Origin: Acinetobacter chinensis
Lineage (GTDB): Bacteria > Pseudomonadota > Gammaproteobacteria > Pseudomonadales > Moraxellaceae
Assembly (NCBI RefSeq): GCF_002165375.2
Contig: NZ_CP032134.1
Span: 1,674,001 to 1,738,000, forward strand
Direction: 5' to 3'
DNA: 64,000 nucleotides
Shown: positions 26,298 to 34,570 of the stretch, piece by piece
How the letters are laid out: every line of letters begins with the position of its first letter
How positions within the stretch are numbered: the first letter of the stretch is position 1
Made by a program: the position numbers and the translations under genes
The notes under the pieces: model-generated
What the model was told of the DNA's origin: nothing
The model's database searches: none
The model's input: the letters and a program-made list of their open reading frames with translations, nothing else

Positions 26298-27131
26298 TTA
26301 TTTCTCCTCAATAATACTGTTTAACTTCTGTCTGAGAACCGCAGGACTGATTTCACCCATGTGTGTTTCTTTCAGTTCACCCTGAGCGTTGTAGAACAGT
26401 GTGCTGGGTAAGCCGTACATGCCTGTCTCATAGGCTGTTTCAGCCGAAGGGTCCATCAGCATGTGCTGGAAACTCAGCTGGTTTTTCTGTAGATACTGCT
26501 GAACGGTCTGAGCACTTTCGCTTTGGTTGATCATGACAAACTGTACATCGGGGTAGTCAGTCTGTGCTTTTTCAAGGACAGGCATTTCACGGTGACATGG
26601 CGGACACCAGCTTGCCCAGAGGTTGATGACTACAGGTTTTCCATAGAACTGATCCAGACTGTAGCTTTTCTGATCCAGTCCCATCAGTGTGATCTGTGGA
26701 AACTGCTGTTGCTGCTTCTGTACCTGATGAATGGCGTATTGACCGACGGTCACTGATGTAATGAGTACAGCCATAAAAATCATGAGAAAAGCACGTGATG
26801 TACGACGGTTTTTCCAGATCATCCAGCCAGTGGCACAAGCCGCACCGATCCAGACATTAAAGCCTTTGTCCTGTATCTGAATCATCTGTAAGGGATGAGA
26901 AAGATACAGATCATGGTTCAGCAGTACAAAACCGATGCGTGCCGTACATAAGCCCACAAGAATTGCAGTCCAGATACTGTCTTTCAACTGAGTCCACTGG
27001 TCTTCACTCAGTTGAAAGCGGTTTTTGATACGGACAGCAATCAATAGTGAAAACAGCAGTGATACAAGACCGATAATGAATGTCCAGGGAATGATAAACA
27101 TACCGAGATGTATAGCCTGAGCGCTGAACAT
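26298..27131 (-). CDS. TlpA/ResA-type thioredoxin protein with membrane N-terminus
   Basis: A 277-residue protein. The first 135 residues form four hydrophobic helices whose pattern (IHLGMFIIPWTFIIGLVSLL, then CTARIGFVL) recalls the start of Lgt-like membrane domains. A periplasmic thioredoxin domain follows with WASWCPPCHRE (Cys176, Cys179) and a GLPSTLFYN cis-Pro loop. It is likely a membrane-tethered thiol reductant for cytochrome or envelope proteins. It stops one base before the DsbC/G-like start and begins one base after dsbD ends, so the three form an operon. Confidence 0.83.
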   Translation of the reverse strand: MFSAQAIHLGMFIIPWTFIIGLVSLLFSLLIAVRIKNRFQLSEDQWTQLKDSIWTAILVGLCTARIGFVLLNHDLYLSHPLQMIQIQDKGFNVWIGAACATGWMIWKNRRTSRAFLMIFMAVLITSVTVGQYAIHQVQKQQQQFPQITLMGLDQKSYSLDQFYGKPVVINLWASWCPPCHREMPVLEKAQTDYPDVQFVMINQSESAQTVQQYLQKNQLSFQHMLMDPSAETAYETGMYGLPSTLFYNAQGELKETHMGEISPAVLRQKLNSIIEEK

Positions 27132-27132
27132 A

Positions 27133-29154
27133 TCAGTGATTTACCTGCTGGAGCTGTTTGATCAGCAGTTTTGCTGAAAATGTACCGGTCAGACGTAACT
27201 GGCGGATTTCCTGTGCCTGTGAGTCCAGTATCAGTAAGGTTGGAGGACCCAGTATTTCCCATTTCTTCAGAATATTATCCTGAGAAGCATTGTACTGAGT
27301 CAGATCCAGTTTAATCAGACTGAAATCTTTCAGTGCCTGCTGAACATCTGCCCGAGGAAACACCTGCTGCTCAATTGGCTGACATGCGACACACCAGTCG
27401 GCATAGACATCAATCACAATCGGCTTATTCAGTTTTTTCAGTTGCAGGATTGTATTTTGCAGTTCCTGCTCAGTTGAGACTTTGTGCCATTTCTGCAGTT
27501 CTTCGGTATGGTAGGCAGTCTGAGTTTCATCGAGTGCGAGTCGTGCCTGCCAGATACCTGCTGTAAGGGTCAGTACAGCACAGACAACAGTAATGGCTTT
27601 GCCTGTTTTATGACTGACATGCCGGATACTCAGCAGCAGATATATAGATAGTCCAATAGCCAGCAGAGCAAACAGAAGATGATAAACAGAAAGGTTGAGC
27701 ATTGGACGGATGAAATACAAGGCAACCATCAGCATGATAAAACCGAAGCAGGCTTTGAGACGGTCCATCCATATTCCAGGCTGTGGCAATAGATGTGAGC
27801 CAAATACACTGACAATAAACAGCGGAAGTCCCATCCCCATACCCATAATAAACAGGTACAGCCCACCCATAGTGGCACTGTGGGACTGAGAGACGAACAG
27901 TAAGGCACCTGCAAGCGGTGCGCTCATACATGGTCCAACAATCAGAGCTGAAAGTGCGCCCATCACCGCAGCACTTAAAATACTGCCGCCTTTCTGTCGG
28001 TTCTGTAGATTACCCAGTTTCTGCATAATGGATTGTGGCAGGGTCAGCTGATACAGCCCAAACAGATTCAGTGCAAAAATAACAAAAAGTACAGCAAACA
28101 GTGTAATCACAACTGGGCTCTGGAACCATCGCTGGAAGCTGTAACCGATTTCTGCCACCACGATACCCATAAGGCTATAAACCAGTGCCATACTGACAAT
28201 AAAGCTCAGCGCAATAATCGCGGCTTTATAACCTGAAGCTCTCTGAAGAATAATGCCTGAAAGAATAGGAATCAGGGGTAACGAACAGGGTAAAAATGCC
28301 AGCAGAATCCCTAAAATAAAAAATATGAGCAGATTAACCAGCAACTGATCCTGTTTCAGGAAACTGAAAAACAGCTGATCATTATTCAGCTGATCTCTTA
28401 ATTCACTATCCACAGGTTTTACAGATGCATCGGTCTGTTGTTCAGTCACAGCATTAACCGTTGATTCTGACTCAGCAGTTGCTTCAGAACCTTTTATTTC
28501 ATTGGCTGCGGAAGCTGTTACTTCAGTCAGTGCTTCTGGGGTAGCCTGTATTGAATCCGAGCTGTCTGTCAGTTCCGTTGCCTGTTTTTTCTGAATGGCT
28601 AGTTCAGGTTTATCCTGAACAATATCGGTTTCAACACGGTCAATTGAATTTTGGCTGGTATTGAACAGTTCAGTATTGCGGGATTGATTCAGTAGTTTAG
28701 CTGTCGTAGATGACTGCTGCTGTGGTAACAGTCCTGACGCATCGGTCTGAATGGTTTTACGTTGCAGAGGATAACAGAGACCATCTTCAGAACATCCTTG
28801 CCATAGTACAAGGTAGCTTGTATTCGGTTTTACTTTGAGCTGAATACTGACATGATTGTAATGGACATTGGTCAGTCCAAATGTCGGGTCATTTTTCTGT
28901 TTACCTGCAGGGAGTTTCAGTTTGACAGGTTTCTGCCCGACCATGACTTTGAACTGATCATGATAAAGATAATAATGTGGCGCTACATCCCAGGACAGTT
29001 CAGCCTCAGTTTCACTGACAGACTGAGCTGAAAAGTGAAAAGCCTGATCGGGTGGGAGAAAATTACTTTGAGCCTGTGCCTGCATACCGAATACAGACAA
29101 AAGTAAAACTGAAACAGATGCGTAAAAAGAACGGTTCATGATTCCTGAATTCAT
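27133..29154 (-). CDS. dsbD: Protein-disulfide reductase DsbD
   Basis: A 673-residue three-domain protein that carries electrons from cytoplasmic thioredoxin to periplasmic proteins. After a signal peptide (FGMQAQAQS), the alpha domain has CSEDGLCYPLQ. An unusually long Ser/Thr/Glu-rich linker (residues about 145-255) follows. The eight-helix beta domain has the paired cysteines in FLPCSLPLIPILSG and GPCMSAPLAGALLF. The C-terminal gamma domain has DWCVAC (Cys588, Cys591). It is first of the thiol operon, divergent from the two-component system 90 bp away. Confidence 0.95.
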   Translation of the reverse strand: MNSGIMNRSFYASVSVLLLSVFGMQAQAQSNFLPPDQAFHFSAQSVSETEAELSWDVAPHYYLYHDQFKVMVGQKPVKLKLPAGKQKNDPTFGLTNVHYNHVSIQLKVKPNTSYLVLWQGCSEDGLCYPLQRKTIQTDASGLLPQQQSSTTAKLLNQSRNTELFNTSQNSIDRVETDIVQDKPELAIQKKQATELTDSSDSIQATPEALTEVTASAANEIKGSEATAESESTVNAVTEQQTDASVKPVDSELRDQLNNDQLFFSFLKQDQLLVNLLIFFILGILLAFLPCSLPLIPILSGIILQRASGYKAAIIALSFIVSMALVYSLMGIVVAEIGYSFQRWFQSPVVITLFAVLFVIFALNLFGLYQLTLPQSIMQKLGNLQNRQKGGSILSAAVMGALSALIVGPCMSAPLAGALLFVSQSHSATMGGLYLFIMGMGMGLPLFIVSVFGSHLLPQPGIWMDRLKACFGFIMLMVALYFIRPMLNLSVYHLLFALLAIGLSIYLLLSIRHVSHKTGKAITVVCAVLTLTAGIWQARLALDETQTAYHTEELQKWHKVSTEQELQNTILQLKKLNKPIVIDVYADWCVACQPIEQQVFPRADVQQALKDFSLIKLDLTQYNASQDNILKKWEILGPPTLLILDSQAQEIRQLRLTGTFSAKLLIKQLQQVNH

Positions 29155-29244
29155 TTTATTTGGGTCAATTATCCCTGGAAATGCATTAAGAGAACATTAA
29201 CACATGTATTTGTTTGTAATATAGAGCCAGATACAGGAGCTTCT

Positions 29245-29913
29245 ATGTTTGTTCTTTTGGTTGAAGATGATCCCTTTATTGCAAAAAGTATCTGCAATAC
29301 GCTTGAGCATTTTAAAATAGCTGTAGAGCATGTCAGTACAGCAAAAGATGCAGATTACTATATACAGCATACAGCCGTGGATTTATGTCTGCTTGATCTG
29401 GGATTGCCTGATCAGGACGGTCTGGTTCTGTTGAAAAAATGGCGCGAGAAGCAGATTCATGTTCCAGTACTGGTTCTGACCGCAAGAAACCAGACTGAGC
29501 AATGTGTAGAGGCTTTAAATCATGGTGCAGATGACTATCTGACCAAACCTTTTGAACTGGAAGAGCTGATTGCTCGGATACATGCACTGGCTCGGCGTCA
29601 TCGTGGTTATGCATCCAATACGATTGAATCAGGTGCATTAAAACTGGATCGGGCATCTCAACAGGTCTTTTTGAATCAGATCGAACTGAATTTGCCACGC
29701 CGTGAATATGTACTGCTTGAAGTTCTGATGATGCATCCAAATCATGTCCTTAAAAATGAAGAACTGATTGATAAGGTTTATGGGTTTCAGGAAAATATTG
29801 AAAGCAATGCGCTGAATGTACACGTCTTTCATCTGAGACAGAAAATCGGTGCCGATTTTATTCAGACCGTCAGAGGTGTGGGTTACCTGTTTAAACCTGC
29901 CGATGGAGCCTGA
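29245..29913 (+). CDS. OmpR-family response regulator
   Basis: A 222-residue regulator. The receiver domain starts FVLLVEDDPFIAK, with phospho-acceptor Asp51 in CLLDLGLPD and Lys in YLTKPFE. The C-terminal winged helix has VFHLRQKIG and TVRGVGYLFKP, typical of the QseB/PmrA subgroup. It is directly followed by its kinase with no gap. It is divergent from the dsbD operon, and regulation of the thiol genes is possible but not shown. Confidence 0.92.
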   Translation: MFVLLVEDDPFIAKSICNTLEHFKIAVEHVSTAKDADYYIQHTAVDLCLLDLGLPDQDGLVLLKKWREKQIHVPVLVLTARNQTEQCVEALNHGADDYLTKPFELEELIARIHALARRHRGYASNTIESGALKLDRASQQVFLNQIELNLPRREYVLLEVLMMHPNHVLKNEELIDKVYGFQENIESNALNVHVFHLRQKIGADFIQTVRGVGYLFKPADGA

Positions 29914-31269
29914 ATGAAAAGATACAGCCTCAAATGGCGTCTGGTTCTGACCGTGACTCTCAGTTTTATATTGATCTGGATCATTGCCTTTGGGTGGCTT
30001 TATCTCAGTCTGAATAAAAAAATGAATCAGACACTGGATAACAGACTCTCAGCTTCTGCGCATATGGTTGCCCGTTTACTGAATCAGATGCCACTTGATC
30101 AGCTGAAACAGGAAGTCGAGCCTGCTGTCTCAGAAATAAATCAGAACAATCTGATTGCCTGTGAAGTTTCCATTTTCAGTTCTGATGTTACGATTGGTAA
30201 AGAGATTGTTGCACGTACCCGTGGTGCGCCTGACAGTATGATTCACCGTAAACAGGGATTCAGCACATGGACAGATCAGGGTGTTGAATGGCGCAGTTAC
30301 GTTCTGCAGAAAGGAGAACTCCAGGTGGTTTCCGCAGAACGCATGCATACCCGAAGCATGTTGCTGTACGAAGTGCTGAGTTCAGTTCTGTTGCCTTTAC
30401 TGTTGACGCTGATCATCTGTATTTCCCTGATTTTATGGATGATACGACTTGAGTTTCAGCCTATCGACCGGATCACGTCACACTTAAGTTCATTGGATGG
30501 CAAGGTCAATCAGGAGCTTCAGTACCTGCATCAGTTGCAGACCCGTCATTTACCTCAGGAAATCGAACCTTTTGTGTCAGCCATGGTCGATCTGGTTCAT
30601 CGCCTGCATGACAGTCTGGAAAATGAAAAAAATCTGAGTGCTTTTGCTTCGCATGAGCTGAGAAGTCCATTAACAGCAATCAAAACACATGTACAGCTAA
30701 GCAGAATGATTGCTGTTCAGGAACATAGCAGTGCAGGATTAATCAGTAATCTGCAGGAAGCTGAACAGAACATTGAGCGTTATCGACAGTTCCTTGAACA
30801 GTTGTTGCTGTTAAGTCAGACCGAGCATCAGCCTCAGTTATATATGGAACAGGTCAGCCTGAAGACGGTGATTGAATCCGTTATGACCGAGTTTTCCAGA
30901 AACCCCGATCTGCTTCCAGTCATTCAGGTGAACTGGGAAAGCCTGGTGAATGTACGTTTCAGTTCAGATGCGCTGACAATGATTATCCGTAATGTGCTGG
31001 AAAACAGCATAAAACATGCTCAAAGTTTTGAGCCGATACAGATCTATATGCAGAATGACTGTTTATATATTGCTGATACCGGTGTCGGACTGTCAGATGA
31101 GGAATTGCGGGTTGCGACACATCGTTTCTGGAGAAAGTCATCACAGAGCCAGGGACATGGTATAGGACTGGCACTGACACATGAACTGATGAAACAGGCA
31201 GGACATGAACTGATTCTGAAAAAAAATGATCCTCAGGGGTTAGTGGTGATATTAAAATTTAATGCATAA
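29914..31269 (+). CDS. Sensor histidine kinase (QseC-like)
   Basis: A 451-residue kinase. Two membrane helices (about 10-32 and 152-177) flank a 120-residue periplasmic sensor region. Then comes the HisKA box ASHELRSPLTAIKTH with phospho-acceptor His247, and an HATPase domain with the N box VLENSIKHA, the G1 box IADTGVGLSDEE and GHGIGLALTHELM. Its start codon directly follows the stop of the response regulator. The signal is unknown; the adjacent thiol-redox genes make envelope redox state a candidate. Confidence 0.92.
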   Translation: MKRYSLKWRLVLTVTLSFILIWIIAFGWLYLSLNKKMNQTLDNRLSASAHMVARLLNQMPLDQLKQEVEPAVSEINQNNLIACEVSIFSSDVTIGKEIVARTRGAPDSMIHRKQGFSTWTDQGVEWRSYVLQKGELQVVSAERMHTRSMLLYEVLSSVLLPLLLTLIICISLILWMIRLEFQPIDRITSHLSSLDGKVNQELQYLHQLQTRHLPQEIEPFVSAMVDLVHRLHDSLENEKNLSAFASHELRSPLTAIKTHVQLSRMIAVQEHSSAGLISNLQEAEQNIERYRQFLEQLLLLSQTEHQPQLYMEQVSLKTVIESVMTEFSRNPDLLPVIQVNWESLVNVRFSSDALTMIIRNVLENSIKHAQSFEPIQIYMQNDCLYIADTGVGLSDEELRVATHRFWRKSSQSQGHGIGLALTHELMKQAGHELILKKNDPQGLVVILKFNA

Positions 31270-31496
31270 ATTGAGCTGAAGATTGCTGCTGATCTGCAAT
31301 CATGCAGTTCAATGTAATGACACAGTCATTATTTTCTCAAATATTTAACTTAAAATCATGGAGATGTATCTGATCGAGCACTGTCGGATATTCTGCAAGT
31401 CCTGATGACGTTGGAACAGGCTGTTGCAAAATTCGGCTTGATTAATAATTGATATTATATATTATAAAAACATATATTGTTTTTGGATTCTGTCTT

Positions 31497-31913
31497 ATGC
31501 ACGACTTTTTGCTCGCCTTTCTGGGAGGTTCGTTACTGGGTATTGCGGTGACGGGTTATCTGTATGTAAATGGTCGTATTGCGGGTATCAGTGGACTGAT
31601 CGGTCAGGTGCTGAATCCTCAGACGATCTTTAAAACGCCTGCTTTATGGTTTCTTGCAGGTCTGTTTACTGTGCCGTTCATTTATGGTGCTGTGCTAAAA
31701 CCAGAAATTGTACTGACCGCCAGTCCACTCATGATGATTATCGCAGGCTTGCTGGTGGGTTTTGGTACCCGTCTGGGATCTGGCTGTACCAGTGGACATG
31801 GTATCTGCGGCATGAGCAGATTATCTGTGCGCTCCATTGTGGCTACGCTGACATTTATGTTTGCAGGTTTTGTTGCAGTGTATATCGTCCGTCATATTAC
31901 AGGAGCATTCTAA
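31497..31913 (+). CDS. YeeE/YedE-family sulfur-compound transporter, first half
   Basis: A 138-residue membrane protein with four helices and the family signature FGTRLGSGCTSGHGICGMSRLS, in which the conserved Cys is thought to handle sulfane sulfur or thiosulfate. I chose the ATG at 31497 (MHDFLLAFLGGS); the frame is open to 31449 but that adds an unlikely hydrophobic leader. It pairs with the next gene (1-bp gap), each covering half of a full-length YeeE. The order matches the PmpA-PmpB pairs beside persulfide dioxygenases. Confidence 0.85.
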   Translation: MHDFLLAFLGGSLLGIAVTGYLYVNGRIAGISGLIGQVLNPQTIFKTPALWFLAGLFTVPFIYGAVLKPEIVLTASPLMMIIAGLLVGFGTRLGSGCTSGHGICGMSRLSVRSIVATLTFMFAGFVAVYIVRHITGAF

Positions 31914-31914
31914 A

Positions 31915-32334
31915 ATGAAAAATGTCTTTGCTTTTTTATTTGGTGGGCTGTTCTCTGTAGGATTAATGCTTTCTGGAATGTCCAATCCTCAAAAGGTAAT
32001 TGATTTCCTGGATATTTTTGGGCAGTGGGATGCAAGCCTGGCTTTTGTGATGATGGGAGCGATTGCTGTAGCTTTTATTCCATTCCAGAAAGCGGTGAGA
32101 AGTCCATCGGCTCATACTGTATACGGTGAAAAAATTGATTTACCTGTAAATACACGTATTGATTCACGCCTGATTACAGGCAGTCTGCTTTTTGGTATCG
32201 GGTGGGGAATCGCGGGAATATGTCCTGCACCAGCGTTTACACTGATCGGTCTAGGTCATTATAAGGCATTATATTTTATCGTTGCTATGTTTGTAGGTGT
32301 GCTGATCCACCGTAAGGTTGCAGGAGCAGGTTAA
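31915..32334 (+). CDS. YeeE/YedE-family sulfur-compound transporter, second half
   Basis: A 139-residue membrane protein beginning MKNVFAFLFGGLFSVGLMLSG, with FGIGWGIAGICPAPAF as the second Cys-bearing signature of the split YeeE/YedE family. The start at 31915 lies after the stop of the first half; an in-frame ATG at 31861 lies inside the previous gene. Its stop overlaps the hydrolase start (TAATG), so the three genes form one operon for sulfane-sulfur handling. Confidence 0.85.
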   Translation: MKNVFAFLFGGLFSVGLMLSGMSNPQKVIDFLDIFGQWDASLAFVMMGAIAVAFIPFQKAVRSPSAHTVYGEKIDLPVNTRIDSRLITGSLLFGIGWGIAGICPAPAFTLIGLGHYKALYFIVAMFVGVLIHRKVAGAG

Positions 32335-33215
32335 TGAGCGTGATTCCACGGGTACAGTATTTTTTTGATGAGCAGACCAATACCTTCAGTTATGTCGTTG
32401 TGGATGAACAGACTGCAAAGTGCGCTGTCATTGACAGTGTGCTTGACTATGATGCTGCATCTGCAACAGTCTCGACTGTTCAGGCAGATAAAATCATCAG
32501 TTTTATTCAACAAAATAGCCTAAGCGTTGAATGGATACTGGAAACTCATGTGCATGCAGATCATCTGACCGCTTCACAGTATCTCAAAGAGAAACTGGGT
32601 GGAAAAATTGCAATGAGTCATCACATTGCCACTGTTCAGGAAACCTTCTGCGGTATTTATCATCTTGATCCGAAGTATTTTAATGCACATCAGTCTTTTG
32701 ATTATTTATTTCAGGATCATGAGCACTTTCAAATAGGTCAGATGGATGCTTATAACATTCCAACGCCTGGTCATACACCTGCCTGTCTGAGCTATGTGGT
32801 CGGTAACGCCGTGTTTGTAGGTGATACACTGTTTATGCCGGACTATGGAACTGCACGATGTGATTTTCCAAAGGGCAGTGCGGCTATGCTGTATGATTCA
32901 GTTCAAGAACTGTTTCATTTACCTGATTTGACACGGGTATTTTTGTGTCATGACTATCTGCCTGAAGGGCGGCAGACATTTATCTGCGAAACTGACATTC
33001 AGACGCAGAAAGAAAACAATATTCATGTGCATCAGGGGATTGATAAACACAGTTTTGTCGAAATGCGAAACCGCCGTGATGCAACACTGGCCATGCCTAA
33101 ACTGATTTTACCAGCCATACAGATCAATATGGACGCAGGTAAATTTCCTGCACCTGAGAGTAATGGTATTTCTTATCTGAAAATACCGCTGAACTACTTC
33201 AGAGCAGAAAAATAA
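32334..33215 (+). CDS. MBL-fold hydrolase, persulfide-dioxygenase-like (Blh type)
   Basis: A 293-residue metallo-beta-lactamase-fold protein. The metal motif is THVHADHLTAS (HxHxDH), with further ligands in PTPGHTPACLSY, VFVGDTLFMPDYGTARCDFP and FLCHDYLP. This pattern is that of ETHE1/Blh proteins that oxidise glutathione or other persulfides. Fused in an operon with the split YeeE pair, it should detoxify sulfide or sulfane sulfur. No ArsR/BigR regulator gene is visible next to it. Confidence 0.85.
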   Translation: MSVIPRVQYFFDEQTNTFSYVVVDEQTAKCAVIDSVLDYDAASATVSTVQADKIISFIQQNSLSVEWILETHVHADHLTASQYLKEKLGGKIAMSHHIATVQETFCGIYHLDPKYFNAHQSFDYLFQDHEHFQIGQMDAYNIPTPGHTPACLSYVVGNAVFVGDTLFMPDYGTARCDFPKGSAAMLYDSVQELFHLPDLTRVFLCHDYLPEGRQTFICETDIQTQKENNIHVHQGIDKHSFVEMRNRRDATLAMPKLILPAIQINMDAGKFPAPESNGISYLKIPLNYFRAEK

Positions 33216-33269
33216 TTTTTATATCTCATGATCAGTTATTCATTTCTGAATGAATGTCTGGCATGGAAA

Positions 33270-33298
33270 AAAAAGGGAACCTGGCCGGTTCCCTTTTT
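33270..33298. terminator. Bidirectional rho-independent terminator
   Basis: A 12-bp stem (AAAAAGGGAACC / GGTTCCCTTTTT) with a TGGCC loop, between the convergent MBL hydrolase and HmuY-like genes. Confidence 0.92.
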
Positions 33299-33300
33299 AT

Positions 33301-34533
33301 TTATTTCGCAGGTTGAATATCAAATTCAAAGGTCCACGTGGTCTGACTGGCATTGCTTGAAGGATCTGCATAACTCAGATCAGCGAGGTGCATCCGTGCA
33401 TAACTTTTACCAGTATTTCCTTTAATGATCGTCGCCTGGTCAGGATTGGCTTTTAGCATATGTGCTGCCTGTAATCCATCTGCCTGCGCTGCCTGTAAAG
33501 TTGGATAGTAGTTATACCAGCCATAACTGAGCTTGGCAGGATAAGTACCCTGGAATGTCGGATTCAGTAAGGACGTAATACTGTTGCTGGTCCATTTGAT
33601 TCCCGTAGCATTTACTGCATTTTTTAGGTCAGTCAGTGTGTCACTGAATGCATTACTGTCTTTAAATTTCGTAAGAACAACAGCATTATTTTCGTCATAA
33701 AAACCTGCCGGTTGAGCAAAAACCTGACTGCCTGCAGTCGTATTCAGCTGTACATTGTAGCGGTTAAATGCAATCTGCCAGTTACCATTAGCTTTATCTG
33801 AGTAAGTGCCGGTACTTAAATCAATATACTGCCAGGCTGAAGTCGCATTTACAGTCAGATTTTTCACTTCCTGTGTACGTGTATCCATATAACGAAGCGT
33901 CATATAACCCGACGCTGTGCCTTGATAATAATTGACAATCTGTAATGCAAATACAGGTTTTTCCGCAGTCCCTGTTACACTGGTCGAAGTTTTATCAGTT
34001 GTCAGTAAAAACACTTTGAAATTTGGCGACATACGATGGTCACCAAACAGATCATATTCAAAGAAACTCGACATTTTGCCAGAAGTGGTGTCCATAAAAG
34101 CATTGCTGTATGCATCTTTAATCCATGCAGCATCAGGAATTGCACCACCTTGAGTCGCATCTTTTTCTTTTAAAAGATCAGTCCAGGTTGCATTGAACGG
34201 TGAGTAAAGAGCGCCACCTGAACCACTTCCACTGACACCGCTGTTGGTAAACAGTGAAGGAGTTCGGGTACCCATAGCAAATTTAAGATCCCAGTCTGCT
34301 ACGGTACAATCAATTTCTTTCTGAGTATCAATATCATAACAGTAACTTTGATTTGCAGCTGGAACGATCGTCCATTTTTTAGCTTTAGCCGTAAACAGAT
34401 CTGTATTTTGTGCAGGGGGAGTTGTACTGCCCGTAGAGCTATCACCACCACCTCCGCCACCGCATGCTGTGAGAAACAGTGAAACAGTGCAGAGCGCTAC
34501 CAGTTTTTTTAAGGTAAACGTTTTCATTTGCAT
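33301..34533 (-). CDS. HmuY-family (haem-binding) lipoprotein
   Basis: A 410-residue lipoprotein. The signal ends in LFLTACGGGGGGD, where Cys is lipidated and a glycine run forms a flexible tether. The body has Trp/Tyr-rich beta segments (KKWTIVPAANQSYCYDID, DWDLKFAMGTRTPSLFTNSG) typical of HmuY-like proteins, which capture haem and hand it to a TonB receptor. It is 37 bp downstream of such a receptor on the same strand. Haem as ligand is inferred from family and context. Confidence 0.78.
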   Translation of the reverse strand: MQMKTFTLKKLVALCTVSLFLTACGGGGGGDSSTGSTTPPAQNTDLFTAKAKKWTIVPAANQSYCYDIDTQKEIDCTVADWDLKFAMGTRTPSLFTNSGVSGSGSGGALYSPFNATWTDLLKEKDATQGGAIPDAAWIKDAYSNAFMDTTSGKMSSFFEYDLFGDHRMSPNFKVFLLTTDKTSTSVTGTAEKPVFALQIVNYYQGTASGYMTLRYMDTRTQEVKNLTVNATSAWQYIDLSTGTYSDKANGNWQIAFNRYNVQLNTTAGSQVFAQPAGFYDENNAVVLTKFKDSNAFSDTLTDLKNAVNATGIKWTSNSITSLLNPTFQGTYPAKLSYGWYNYYPTLQAAQADGLQAAHMLKANPDQATIIKGNTGKSYARMHLADLSYADPSSNASQTTWTFEFDIQPAK

Positions 34534-34570
34534 ATCCTTGATATTATTTGATGGAATTTAAAGTGTGGTG

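Noticed and set aside
31320..31470. ArsR/BigR-like regulator remnant and AT-rich operator before the sulfur operon
   Set aside because: A short frame (LSDILQVLMTLEQAVAKFG) exists, but it lacks any recognisable helix-turn-helix and the AT dyad is imperfect.
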